Positions 1-10,973 of a stretch of DNA of 64,000 bases are shown here, one piece after another (position 1 is the first letter of the stretch; each line of letters opens with the position of its first letter). The DNA is from Xiphydria camelus (taxonomy: Eukaryota; Arthropoda; Insecta; Hymenoptera; Xiphydriidae). The DNA lies in assembly GCA_963678675.1 (NCBI GenBank), contig OY783192.1, positions 21,137,174 to 21,201,173 of the forward strand, read 5' to 3'. Under the pieces are notes generated by a model. The model was given only the letters and a program-made list of their open reading frames with translations, was not told the origin of the DNA and searched no databases. The position numbers and the translations under genes are program-made.

Positions 1-250
1 TTTGAATTGTAGGCCATTCGGATTTCTGCTTGATGTAGATGGGAGGAAAGTTGGAGTCACTGTCTCCTTCGGCCTCTGATTCTGAATCAGAGTCGGACTC
101 GGAAGAAGATGCCTCTGAAGGGGTGGAGAGTTTGACTCGTTTATTAGGATTTGGAGTGGGGACTAATGGGGAACAGTCATTAGTCTCCATTTCAGAGGTG
201 GCCGAGCTCGCGGCTGGCGGTGGTTTGAGAAGGTTTATGCGGGAGACAAG
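1..250 (-). pseudogene. Retrotransposon gag-like N-terminal fragment, runs off the left edge
   Basis: On the minus strand a frame stays open from position 250 to the window edge, with an ATG at 190-188. It encodes a Ser/Asp/Glu-rich acidic stretch followed by a short FPPIYIKQ-type segment near the edge. Acidic low-complexity regions followed by an 'FPPIY' segment are seen in ORF1/gag proteins of insect non-LTR retrotransposons, so a retroelement ORF1 is the best guess. An in-frame stop (plus-strand tta at 251-253) separates it from a similar-looking upstream open stretch that lacks an ATG, so the copy is probably dead. The plus-strand 71-codon ORF at 39-254 is the antisense shadow of this frame. 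The family call is tentative. Confidence 0.35.
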
Positions 251-548
251 TTAGGCGATGAGAGCGTCAAGGGATGCGAGGCGGTTAGCACTCTGCTTCC
301 TGTACGATTGATGCCGAAGTAGTTCGGCGGTTAGAGCTTCAAGAGCTTCGGTAGCGTTGATGGCGAGGTCGCAGGTGGCTCAGGACGCGGCCGCAAAAAC
401 GGCCGTCCTTGAGTAGAGTTGCACTTTGCTGTACTGGCCCTATGTCTAGCTGGGGCGAGAGCTCCGGTAAGACGTGTGTGAGTCTGATCGCTGAATCTGA
501 TGGCGTGAGGATCCAGGAGGAGGATGGTGGGGCTCCTTATATTTAAAC
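251..548 (-). promoter_or_regulatory. Possible 5' region of the same retroelement with a TATA-like box
   Basis: Read on the minus strand, TTTAAATATAAGG at about 548-534 resembles a TATA box. It is followed by GC-rich sequence leading into the gag-like fragment. This would suit a retrotransposon promoter/5' leader. No second terminal repeat is in the window to test this. Confidence 0.2.
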
Positions 549-1075
549 CTTAACCGCTAAGCTATCCACTGATTGGCGGATAGTGGTCGGGTGGGGCTGG
601 CCCGAGACGGGCCCCGATTGGTGCGGTGGTTCGTACGGGTCAGGTAGCCGCGCCCCTTCCCTTACGCGCAGGTTCGCTGACCGAGCACGCGCTAAGCAGC
701 CGTCCGTCCTAGTACCACTATCCGCGTATTTGCTAATATTAATGCTAAAGCTAAAACTAATTAAATTACTATTAAAGTGTCGCATGACAAAATGTAATGT
801 TTGGGTCAGTTTAAAAAATATGATGACCTCTCAATATTATTGGCATTTCCAGTTTCATTTTTATCATATTGTGTTCAATTAAAGAAAAATCATTTCAATT
901 TGGAAAAATAAAATAATTTTCTGGTACTTTCTATCCCATAAACTCCGGAATTTACAACATCCACAAGGCTTTTTGAAGGGTATCATCACTATAGTTTTTA
1001 TAAAAACAGGCACCCAATTCCCGTCGTGATTAACGGGGCATGTTGGGTCCGTGTTGCAAGATGGGCACTTTTATG
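549..1075. other. Unassigned sequence
   Basis: Mostly AT-rich sequence after about 720. The overlapping short ORFs on both strands show no recognisable domain or motif. I see no gene here. Confidence 0.5.
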
Positions 1076-1270
1076 GTATCGGCAGCGGCTGCACCGCCCA
1101 TGAATATCCAGGTAACAGCACCGGCGCAGCACCGAGTGTAACAAACATGCCGAAATTTGAGGGGGCGTGGGTAACGCACACATCGCGACGCATTTTTCAT
1201 GTGCGCTAATACACGTAAAGAGGTGCGAGTAGGTTAATGAGCTCTATACCTAGAGCATTGCCTGTTTGGA
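1076..1270. repeat. Left arm of outer inverted repeat (partner 4290-4500)
   Basis: This stretch is the diverged reverse complement of 4290-4500. Shared blocks include the motif around GAGTAGGTTAATGAGCTC and the block around ACACGTAAA. The two arms enclose the Tc1 palindrome at 2326-3569, so the Tc1 structure is nested inside an older inverted repeat. The arms differ at many positions and by small indels, which argues against an assembly artefact. Confidence 0.75.
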
Positions 1271-2325
1271 GTCAAATCTATGGGTTGGAGTGGATTCAGT
1301 TAGGTCAGGTTCCCATACAGCATACTGAATTAATATTCTTGAAAAGAAAAATGAAAAAAAAATTAGATTCCTCCATAAATCTCACTTTATCCTTTGTGGT
1401 CACCTATCAGAGTACTAGCTAGGTCCCACTCGCTGCTTGCTGCTGTACTTCGATCATCGGCCGGTGTCCTAGAGTCCTCATCTGCTGCGCGCTCTCGTGT
1501 AACATACTGTAGATATGAAATACGTGATACACATTTTGTTCACACATAATGAGTGCCCATGATATGATATATTTGAAGTTCTATGATAAATTTTGTAAAA
1601 ATCTTACGCCAGAATTAATAGTCGAGACTTGAGTTCCGAGGCGACAAAACTTTACAACGAGGACGCCCTGGAGTTTTAAAACGGCACTCGAAAAATTGAA
1701 GGCTTGATATGAATTCAGGTATTAGAAAAACCATTTATGATTAGATTTTAACCATTCAAAGACGCCGCAATACTCAGAAGATAAGACTTAATGGTATATT
1801 TGGAAATGTTCCATAAGCATTATGTTGTAATGTTTCAAAAAGTGATCTCAAAAGCATACCTGCACAACGTATGTCATATATCTGTATATTTTATTGAAAC
1901 GTTGGTGAGCCATTTCTGAAAAGAAGTGTGCTGGATGAGAATTATTCCTTTTAAATAAGTACAACTGAATAGGGATAGTAGTCTAAAAATTAATAATTGC
2001 ATACAACAAAATATTTACTTAAAACCACAATCGAATATAACGCTCATAACATTTTTAGTGTTCAACAATGAAAGTACGATGAAAAATTAAAAAAATGTAT
2101 ATATTTCTTTGGTCCGACGTACAGTCAGAGGCAAAAGTGAGTACACACCCTAGAAATCGAAAGAAAAATTTATTTAATAAAAACTACATAACGAGGAAGA
2201 GTTTATAAACATTAATTATAAGTACATATTATGTTGTGACACAAAAACCTGCTAATAATCGTTTCTACATAAATGGACTACCTATCGATTTATAAATTAA
2301 TATCTTATAAGAGAGCTATAAAGTA
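1271..2325. other. AT-rich spacer with a solo Tc1-type terminal motif
   Basis: No gene is visible. At about 2128-2150 the sequence AGGCAAAAGTGAGTACAC closely matches the AGGCAAAAGTCAGTACAC end of the Tc1 palindrome starting at 2326. It may be an extra terminal repeat from a related element. Confidence 0.4.
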
Positions 2326-2880
2326 AAGGCAAAAGTCAGTACACGGTATTAGTAATTGGCACGTTACAGTACATCGATAGTATCGATGATGTTAATTAAT
2401 ATTTTGTTGGCCCACCATTGGTCTTGAGGACAGCTCTTAATCGTCTGGGCATAGAATTAATTAGGTCTTGTGTAACAGTAGGCGAAATTGTATCCCATGC
2501 ATAAAGTAATGCGGTCTTGAGGGAAGTTTGCTCGTAATTCGTGTAGAACGTTGTACCTTTCTGTTCCAAGCATCCCAAATATTCTTAATCGGATTGAGAT
2601 CTGGGGACTAGGTGGGGTATACAGTTGTTTCGGTGTATTGTATAACAGCCATTGCTTGACTGCACGGGCAGTATGTTTGCGGTCATTATCTTGTTGAAAT
2701 AGCCATGACCCCTGTAAACCTGTCGTAAAAATACTGGGCTGTAAATTGGCTTTTAGAATAACCAAATATTTTGTTTTGTCCATTATTCTGTCAATAAAAA
2801 CCAACTGCCCCACCCCAGAGGCTGCGATTGCACCCCAAACCATTACGGAACCACCTCCTGTTTGACGGTGCTCAGTAGAT
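2326..2880 (-). pseudogene. Tc1-like transposase, 3' half (left copy)
   Basis: The minus strand encodes the C-terminal half of a Tc1-family DDE transposase. MVWGAIAASGVGQLVFIDRI is the typical segment around the first part of the catalytic domain, and FQQDND-KHTA carries the second catalytic Asp. The downstream SPDLNPIE-type block is displaced to another frame, so a frameshift is present. The N-terminal DNA-binding half is missing. The outer end at 2326-2345 is an AGGCAAAAGTCAGTACAC Tc1-type terminus. The copy is a non-functional relic paired with an inverted second copy at 2990-3569. Confidence 0.85.
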
Positions 2881-2893
2881 TTTTGGGATAAAA

Positions 2894-2998
2894 CTCAGAA
2901 TTTTTTATTCGCCATATTTTTGACCCCTTTTTCTGTCCAAATATCTTAAAGAGAGTCAGAAAAAGGGGTCAAAAATATGGCGAATAAAAAATTCTGAG
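2894..2998. repeat. Perfect 42-bp inverted repeat at the centre of the Tc1 palindrome
   Basis: Positions 2894-2935 and 2957-2998 are exact reverse complements separated by a 21-bp spacer. This is the symmetry centre of the head-to-head Tc1 duplication. The core arms are perfect although the outer arms have diverged. Confidence 0.95.
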
Positions 2999-3569
2999 TT
3001 GAATCCCAAATATCTTCTGAGCACCGTTAAACACGGGGTGGTTCCATAATGGTTTGGGGTACAATGGCAGCCTCTGGGGTGGGGCAGTTGGTTTTCGTTG
3101 ACAGAATAATGGACAAAAAAAATATTTGGTTATTCTAAAAGCCAATTTATAGACCAGTATTGTTAAAACAGGTTTACAGGGGTCATGGCTATTTCAACAA
3201 GATAATCACCGCAAACATACTGCCCGTGCGGTCAAGCAATGGCTGTTATATAATACACCGAAACAACTGTATACCCCACCCAGTCCGCAGATCTCAATCC
3301 GATTGAGAATATTTGGGATGTTTTGGATAGAAAGGTACAACGTTCTACACAAATTACGAGTAAACTTCCCTCAAAACCGCATTACTTTATGCATGGGATA
3401 CAATTTCGCCTACTGTTACACAAGATCTAATTAATTCTATGCCCAGACGAGTAAGAGCTGTCCTCAAGGCCAATGGTGGGCCAACAAAATATTAATTAAC
3501 ATCATCGATGCTATCGATGTACTGTAACGTACCAATTACTAAAACCGTGTACTGACTTTTGCTTTTACT
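2990..3569 (+). pseudogene. Tc1-like transposase, 3' half (right copy)
   Basis: This is the plus-strand mirror of the left copy. The same transposase half runs from the VWG segment through the QDN...HTARAV region and ends at a GTGTACTGACTTTTGC terminus at about 3546-3562. Several substitutions and indels keep any single frame short. The two truncated copies, joined 5' to 5', form a foldback structure of about 1.24 kb (2326-3569). Confidence 0.8.
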
Positions 3570-3601
3570 TTATAGCTCTTTATATCCAATTGTGGATTCA
3601 A

Positions 3602-4200
3602 TTACCCTTCATTGCTCACGTGGGGTGTAGGCTACACCCCAGCCTCCTTCTTTTGCATGCCACGCCTAGAGTTTTTTTTTTCGAGGTTGGCACTTTCAAT
3701 ACCTTTCGGGAACATTTCATTAAAGAATTTGGCACCAAAAGCGCAAGACAAAACCGATCTGTTTATCCGACAGAACGCTGCAAAGAGTTAGAAAGTGATT
3801 TTTAAAAATCTGTAATTCATTTAATATTTAATATTTTTCTATAAAACTTGTTACAATTTGTTAATTTGTCCTTCGTTGATAAAACGAGAGTATGATAACT
3901 ATCCTCAGTCTATTATTTATACTATTTTTTTATAAAAATCGGCAGGGAGATCTGAGCGTCTGAAAACCGAGACCCCATGTACCGAGACTTAGAGTTCTGT
4001 TTTCAATTAGAAAACTACGAAATTGATTTTTTTTTAAATGTTGAGATCATTAGGCAATATCTGAAGCTTTAAAATAAAAAAAAAAGTATTAGAAAATTTC
4101 AATTTTTCACTAAGAAAACGTTAATTTTTAACTGGGGTGTAGGGTATACCCCAGGTGAGCATTTATTTTTCAAAAACCTACGTGAGTAACGAAGGGTTAA
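3602..4200. mobile_element. TTAA-type MITE (piggyBac-like ends)
   Basis: The right end reads GAAGGGTTAA (to 4200) and the left end TTACCCTTC (from 3602), giving inverted CCCTTC ends next to a TTAA-like site. Subterminal blocks are also inverted: GGGGTGTAGGCTACACCCC at 3622-3640 and GGGGTGTAGGGTATACCCC at 4134-4152. TTAA targets with CCCTT ends are a hallmark of piggyBac-related elements. No transposase is encoded. The 71-codon plus-strand ORF at 3590-3805 is unrecognised and likely chance. Confidence 0.5.
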
Positions 4201-4289
4201 ACCTGTTGTTGCATCCAGTCACCAATTTTTAGATTAAATTTTCTACCCCTATTTAGTCGTATTTATTTAAGTAACAACCTAACCGAACC

Positions 4290-4500
4290 TACTCAAATGC
4301 TCTAGATATAGGTAGAGCTCATTAACCTACTCGCATCCTTTTACGTGTATTAGCGCGTCATCGTACAAACATCAGAAGTGCGTCGCGGTGTGCGCGTTAT
4401 CCACGCCCTGTCAAATTCCGACATGCTTGCTGCATTCATTGTCAGTGCTGCGTCGGTGTTGTTACTTGGAAGCTCATGGGCAGTGCAGCTGCTGCCGACA
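4290..4500. repeat. Right arm of outer inverted repeat (partner 1076-1270)
   Basis: Diverged reverse complement of 1076-1270. A minus-strand ORF (4350-4760) and a plus-strand ORF (4388-4585) cross it but show no known domain and are not preserved in the partner arm, so I do not call a gene. Confidence 0.75.
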
Positions 4501-5024
4501 CCTATCAGTACTAGGGGATGCAGTTGACGCAAAACTAACGGCATCGGCTGCAGCAGGATCGGCAGCTTTGGCTCTGTCAGAGTAGATTCATATGGATTCT
4601 TATGATATCTCTGTAAGTGTATCAGTATATTTAGATATCCTGTCAGTGAGGTACTGAAGATTGAAGTAGCTTTGTGGCGATAAGCCTTGCTTGACGAGTG
4701 CAGCAGATTTTGCGATAACAATTGAGTAACAGATTTGATATGTAAGGTTAACTGTCCCAATAGCAGGACACGTTCTGGTAGCCGAACATATTCGAGTATA
4801 ATTCAAATTATTGAATAGAATAAAAAGAAATGATTAGTGAAAGAAAAATCTTCAATAAATTAAGGATGTATACAAAAAGTATCACTGGTAAGAACCCTGA
4901 GTAAAATTTGCTGTAGGGTCAAGTGGTGTAAAACCGAGACACTTTTAAAATCTTTTAGCCTTTTCATAACAGAATATTCCAAATGGCTCGCCAATTTTAT
5001 GTAAGATGATAGCTTACATGTAGA
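4501..5024. other. Unassigned sequence
   Basis: AT-rich and without a convincing ORF. 'ACCGAGACAC'-type motifs near 4932-4942 and 'ACGAGACAG' near 5669 flank the foldback element at 5025-5583. They resemble the GTGAGACA subterminal repeats of the pogo element at 48 kb. Confidence 0.3.
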
Positions 5025-5583
5025 ATATACAGGGTGTTCGGAAAAAACACCGACACAGAAATAGGGGTGATAGGTTACGTCATTACAAGTATTTTGATAT
5101 AAGGGACCTATACCCGCAAGCGCCCCCTTCTGGAGATATCAACTTTTCAAGTTTATAACGACCGAGGTTGATCAAAGTAGAATAATATTTTTAGAAACGT
5201 ATCAAGATGGTAACGAGATACAAAAACAATGTACTACAGCAAATGCTCAAAATGACGGCCACCCATGTCCATGCAACATCGGAAACGATTCTGGATAGAT
5301 GTGCGTACTCTATCCAGAATCGTTTCCGATGTTGCATGGACATGGGTGGCCGTCATTTTGAGCATTTGCTGTAGTACATTGTTTTTGTATCTCATTACCA
5401 TCTTGATACGTTTCTAAAAATATTATTCTACTTTGATCAACCTCGGTCGTTATAAACTTGAAAAGTTGATATCTCCAGAAGGGGGCGCTTGCGGGTATAG
5501 GTCCCTTATATCAAAATACTTGTAATGACGTAACCTATCACCCCTATTTCTGTGTCGGTGTTTTTTCCGAACACCCTGTATAT
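5025..5583. mobile_element. Near-perfect 559-bp foldback element with ACAGGGTGTTCGG ends
   Basis: Arms 5025-5298 and 5310-5583 (274 bp each) are reverse complements with an 11-bp loop. Comparing them I found one mismatch (a C/T pair in the block around 5214 and its mirror near 5394). The ends carry TATACAGGGTGTTCGG, an end type shared with elements at 16694, 32657 and 33448. There is no coding capacity. The near identity of the arms means recent formation or arm homogenisation. Confidence 0.9.
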
Positions 5584-6212
5584 CTGTTATCAATTTTTAC
5601 AAACTGCTTCAAAATCTAAGTAAAAAAAATGAAATACGTGTCTCAATTTTAACCCCGGTTTTGGGTAAAAACGAGACAGCACAGGCGAAAAACAAGACAC
5701 GCCAATTTTACGTAAATCAAACCACTTTAGGAGGGTAGATTAAATGCGTGACGTAGGAGGTTAAATATACAATCAACTGCAAATATTTTCAGTTCTTTAT
5801 TGTAAAAAATAACCAAAATATGGGGCTCTGAAATATAACATAACATATATTTTCCTTTCATTTGTTACGATCTGGGTCGCTCGGATCCAGATCAGTAACT
5901 TGGGTTGTTGAAGAAAGGGGTCCGTCGGCCGTCGTAGGCGATGAAAACCGCCTCTTAGTAGAAGAAGAACTCGGAGATCGATGATTGTATTGAATAGTCT
6001 TTATTTCGTGTGGACAACGACGTGGTTCTTAAGACGAAAAACAGTGATCTGCCCGTCAGTGGCTCGTTCGGCTCTTATATCTACCTTGAGCGGGGGAGTG
6101 GTGGAAGGAAAGCTATGAAGGAGCAAGGAAAATTTGGGAAAATAGAAAGGAAGATTGCTTCGGTGAAGAATCAGCGATGGTCAGGGGGGAAAGGTCTAGC
6201 TTTCCGGTCTTG
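5584..6212. other. Unassigned sequence, possible degraded retroelement end
   Basis: 5860-6212 is less AT-rich than its surroundings and contains a 67-codon plus-strand ORF (6010-6213) without recognisable motifs. Nothing can be assigned securely. Confidence 0.3.
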
Positions 6213-6388
6213 AGGACTTAGACCCGAGTGGTCGAGGCGTACTTTTCTATATCGCAGATAAAGCGTGATTGTGGGTAGCGTAGTTGTGTTGTGCGTAACA
6301 AGGACTTAGACCCGAGTGGTCGAGGCGTACTTATCTATATCGCAGATAAAGCGTAATTGTGGGTAGCGTAGTTGCGTTGTGCGTAACA
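6213..6388. repeat. 88-bp direct tandem duplication
   Basis: 6213-6300 and 6301-6388 are two adjacent copies starting with AGGACTTAGACCCGAGTGG. They differ by only a few substitutions, indicating a fairly recent tandem duplication. No coding function is apparent. Confidence 0.95.
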
Positions 6389-6504
6389 CATTAACTGTTA
6401 AAATTAAATTATTTTTTTCTTTGGTACAATAACACATTCTGAAACAAGTAGGTGTACCTTATTTATTTAACTTTATTTATAACATTATTTAACATTATAT
6501 TTAT

Positions 6505-7754
6505 CTAAATCATTGGTAAATAGGAACTGTTTAGTAATACGCCGTATTCCTCCCTGGACAGTTCATGTGCAGAAGAATGATCGTTTGAACCACCTGCTTG
6601 TCTGACACTTCCAAAAAATTTCTAAAGATGAAAATGAAAAAAAAACCAACGCCGTAAATAGATTTTGAAAAATTAAAAATATTTCAGGACAGTTTATCAC
6701 TCACCATTAGTAATTCACGAATTATTTTTGAATAATAGATGAGATAGAGTAAATTGCTGCGTGCCAAAATCTTGTAGACCAGAATAAGTCATTTTTTTAG
6801 AATTCACATAAATACTCTCTCGGACTGACATCTCATCAAGTAATAATATTCCATGTTTTTGCTTCTCAGATTTATTTTCTAAAGAGAGTGCCAATAGTTC
6901 AAAGAATTGAGGATCAAAGCCACAATTGACTTCAATAGATGACAAGTATCTGTAGTAAAGAAAAATTAATTTATTCTATTGGAAATGGAAATTAAAAACA
7001 AGTTAAATTTTTTCATACTTTCGAATTGTTCGAATAGCAGGTAGTGGTAAGATCTCTTGATTACATATAAAATGATACGTTATGGGTGATTTCATATGCA
7101 GCGACAATGATAAAACCATCCATTCATCACTGTAACGATGGCCTTTTGAACTTTTTAGTTTAGCGGCTGCAACGATTTCCTTCACTGCGTGCGCATCATT
7201 CTGCGGAATCAAGCCATCATTGATATATTCGTCTACTGTTGAATCTTTTACTTGAGCCAATTTTTCCCGGCAATCTTTTAATTCCTGACGCAGTTGAGCA
7301 ATTGTAATTTTAGCACGCTCTTTAGCCCTAACAGCACTTCGAAGTTTTGATTGTAGTACTTACCACTGTTTGCGTCTTGTTGGCGACAAAGGAGTTTTTT
7401 TTGTTGGCGTATTATTTGCTTTTGCCAATCTTCGAATCATTCTGGCTACAGTTTTTTTGCAGTATGACAATATCCACATATTACCCCATTTTCGATAATA
7501 AACGGACAACGAACATGACGCCAGGCACTGCCAGTATCCTTTCTCATGAATTTGTAGTTGATGTTTGCCATATTCTGTTGGTTGTGCGAACCTATGCAAA
7601 TAGAAACGTTTGCCATTGCAGTAACGAGGTTTTGAACCTCTTGAACACTTTGAATATGATTCTGATGTTTTAATATCGATAAATTTATTCTTTCTCCTAA
7701 TATGTAAGCCTCTTCGTTATAAAGAATTTTCGTCAATACTTTCCGGTTTTGCAT
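6505..7754 (-). pseudogene. P-element/THAP9-like transposase, intron-containing relic
   Basis: On the minus strand, exons of a P-element-type transposase can be read. 7019-7599 contains a coiled-coil-like segment and then AAKLKSSKGHRYSDEWMVLS and LPLPAIRTIRK, typical of the region before the catalytic core. A 69-bp intron (7018-6950, GT...AG) joins it in frame to 6949-6705, with GFDPQFF and HGILLLDEMSVRESI. A second GTGAGT donor at 6704 and an AG acceptor at 6622 lead to a last exon (6621-6505) with KFFGSVRQAGGSND, matching the family's C-terminal block. Damage includes an in-frame TAA (7362-7360), a frameshift in an A-run near 7456, a premature TGA before the second donor, and loss of most of the catalytic region. 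The THAP domain is not visible. The splice junction that restores frame makes the family call strong. Confidence 0.75.
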
Positions 7755-8347
7755 CCGATTGACAATGGAACTCCTTTACATTTTCATCACTCTCGATATC
7801 AATATGATTCATCTCTTCAACAAAAGAAGATGAAGATATGCCTGGATTAACGAGGGCAACTGTCCATGAAAACTGAGATAAAACAGCACCTACCTTTATT
7901 CTACAATTTTTAAGTCGCTCCTGCGGGAATTAAAAACTTATAAAACTTATAAAGATAAGTTAATTATTGAATCGCTATCACACCGATGAGTCAACCTCTG
8001 GTGTGGCACGTATCTATGGGATGCCCAACCACTGTGGACAGTAACATATACGAGTAACTCTCAAACGAGCGTGATTTTTGAAAAACTTCTTCAACAAAAG
8101 TTGTACCGTTTAAAGTAGCGCACAAAATATACCTAATGATTTTTTAATATCTACTTCCGGTTTAAAGAACGAGCGTATATCTTTCAATTTTGACCTGTTA
8201 TTGTTATTTATTATAATTCCAAATTAATGTAGTTACTGATGCGAATACAAGAAGCTGTCGAAAATTCGATTTGCATGTCCGGAAGTCCTAGATTTTAACG
8301 GTTGAACGGGTTTCACCCGTTTGCGCCCATTGCATGCAACCCTACGC
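7755..8347. other. Unassigned sequence upstream of the P-like relic
   Basis: The minus strand from 7755 to about 7870 may hold further degraded exon sequence of the P-like transposase, but I cannot recognise it. The remainder shows no gene. Confidence 0.3.
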
Positions 8348-10054
8348 ACAGTGAGGCAAAACGCGCTTTTAATGTTCAAAAATCGCTACAGCCTTTATTT
8401 CTGATCCGATTTCAAATTCTTTTCTCAAAATAATCAACATTGAATTTGGAACAAACATAAGGTAGCCGATTTTTTATTTAATTATTCACTATAGATCCAA
8501 TATGGTGGACGTAAAAATTGAATACTTAATCTTATTGCGTCAAATGTGATGTAAAACGATTCTTGACGTCATCGATTTTGAATCCATTGTTAAAATAACT
8601 AAATTAAATTTTCGGGATCCAGTAGGATCATAGGTGTCCAAACAATTAGGATCTAAAGGAATTTCTTGCATTTTTTATTCTGTTCTGAAACAGGCTACAT
8701 AAGAATCTAACGAGTCTAATAATAATTTATGCATCAAGCCTTCATTCGTGACTAAATGTGACGTGTTCCGAATGTTCGACTCAGGAAATTGATTGAACTA
8801 CTTATGACGAGCTTCTGTTGCTTCTTCAGATAATTCGCCAATAGGAGGATGGAAATGATTCATAACTTTTGCCCCGTGAAACAAAATTTTATGAACAGTT
8901 GCTGGCAATGGGTACCAAGGTTAAAAATCAAAGTAAAGTTTTACAGTCCTAAGTGTATGTTTTTCAAACTTTCAAGGGGAGGGCTCGACCCATGGGTCAC
9001 CGATTTGATAGCGTTTTGGTTAAACGGTAGCCAAAAGGGTGACAAACAATCCCTTAAAACGGTTGCTGCCAATGCGGCTTTATTTACTTATAAACAATTT
9101 TTTTAGTTTTTACGCTGCCGAACCGGACGATACTGGTCTGATTTTAAGGGGGGGGGGGGGGGGGGTAGGGTCTAACGGGTGGAAAAGATCAGGCGCGTGG
9201 TGCGGTGGACCTACATGATCGACTTGTACTGAAATTTGGCTTTGTAAAATCGTTTAGGAACAATCAAGTAATGTATTGAAAAGTTCAAAAATGAATCTTT
9301 CAAATGCTGTAAGTGCAATTAAGAAAAAATGTTTAGTTTCATTATAATAGACCCGTGAATATGGCCAAAATCGCCCGTTTTCGTATATTTAACCTCAAGT
9401 ATTTCAAAATCCTGATGTGTGATACGCAAATTTGAGAGTTAGATTCGTTTTTAGCGCACATAAATCTATAATAATCACTTGGTCTGGTTCGTGTGACAAA
9501 ATCACTGTTATCCAGTGATCAGCATCTTTGGTGATGTATCTCATGGGATACAATTAATAAATTTAGTCCTATCGGTTTAAATTTAAATTTGTTATCATAA
9601 ATGTGTTTAGTAAGCCCCAATAGATTAAAAGAAATATAATTATCCCACTAAAAAATGTTTTATTAACACCTGCCAAATTAAGGGTTAAGATCTTTACGTA
9701 ACCTGTTTCAGACAAGAAAGGAAAACGCACGAAACTCCTTTAGATCCTGATTGTCTAGATATGATCATACCTGATACCGAACATTTAAATTTAGTGATTT
9801 TAACAATAGATTCATAATCGATGACGTGAAGAATCGTTGTACATCACATTTGAGGCAAACAGATTGAATATTCAATTTTTACATCCACCATATTGGATCT
9901 ACAGTGAATAGGAAGCAGTTGAATAAAAAATCGGCTACCTTTTGTTTGTTCCAAATTCAATGCTGATTATTTAAAAAAAAGAATCTATGAAATCGGATAA
10001 GAAATAAAGGCTGTAGCGACTTTTGACCATTAAAAACGTGTTTTGCCCCACTGT
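8348..10054. mobile_element. 1.7 kb inverted-repeat element with ACAGTG(A/G)GGCAAAAC ends
   Basis: Arms of about 290 bp (8348-8640 and 9745-10054) are diverged reverse complements, with outer ends ACAGTGAGGCAAAAC and GTTTTGCCCCACTGT. CAGTG-type ends suit a non-autonomous Tc1/mariner-like element. The interior contains an 18-G run (9148-9165) and an 85-codon plus-strand ORF (8849-9106) with no recognisable domain, which may not be a gene. Confidence 0.65.
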
Positions 10055-10309
10055 ACGACGTACAAATAAGGAGTAGGTAACTCAAGCGTTTCAATTTCTG
10101 AAAATATTCTCATCTGAAGTGTCAGATGTTTCACATTAAAATTCAATTCTGTGTATGTACATGGTAATAACTAGTTTCATCACTTTTATTGAACGTTTCT
10201 AACCATATGACCGGTTCCAACATTTACATTTTTAGAATGAATTTCTCTAAAATCTAGGCGCAGATTTGTTAACTACATCGTCTTCTGCCCTGAAATCTCA
10301 ATCATTTTT

Positions 10310-10800
10310 GACCTGCGCATCATAGTTTTCGATGTCTAGACCTTCTGTTTCATACTTCTTGGTGTCCAAGTCTTCCGCCCCATAGCAGGAGATCTGAACA
10401 TTGATAACTATGGAGTGAAAGATCTGGACACCAAAAACTATGGAGCAGAATGTCTGGACACCAAGAACTATGAAGCGGAAGATCTGGACACCGGAAACTA
10501 TGAAAGGGAAGACCTGAATATCGAAAACTATTGGACGGAGGACAAGGATACCGAAAGTTATGGAGCGAAAGACCTGGACAATAAAAACTGTGGAGTGGAA
10601 GACCTGGACACCAAAAACTATGGAGCAATCTGGATACCGAAGGCTACGGAGCGGACGACCTGGACACCCGAAATTATGAAGCAGAAGACCCGAACACCTA
10701 AGACTATGGAGCAAAAGACCTGTCCATCGAAAACTATGGAGCGAAAGGCTCTGTACATCGAAAACTAAGGAGCGGAAGACCTGGATATCGGAAATTGTAG
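10310..10800. repeat. 30-bp minisatellite that inverts direction at its left end
   Basis: From about 10388 to 10800 the plus strand carries roughly 12-13 imperfect copies of a 30-bp unit around CTGGACACCAAAAACTATGG. Translated, it is a decapeptide repeat of the type DLDTKNYGAE (open at 10415-10768). At 10310-10387 two to three units run in the opposite orientation. Because 30 is a multiple of three, both strands stay open over long distances (minus-strand ORF 10298-10912). This explains the long ORFs without requiring a gene. A real repeat protein cannot be excluded. Confidence 0.8.
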
Positions 10801-10973
10801 GGCGGAAAAATGGTTTTTGTGAAAGCAGTGATCGCCGTGTACATACCCAAAACTGAATTTTGATTTCAAACACTTTACATGCTCCAGGCGAGAATATTTT
10901 TAGAAAAGGCAACGCTTAACCTGTTCCTTATTTATACGCCGGACTGTATGCAACATGTACAAATAGACAGAGA

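Noticed and set aside
8849..9106. 85-codon plus-strand ORF as a gene of the 1.7 kb element
   Set aside because: No recognisable domain and no conserved partner; only mentioned within the element.
10298..10912. 204-codon minus-strand ORF
   Set aside because: Explained by a 30-bp tandem repeat whose length is a multiple of three.
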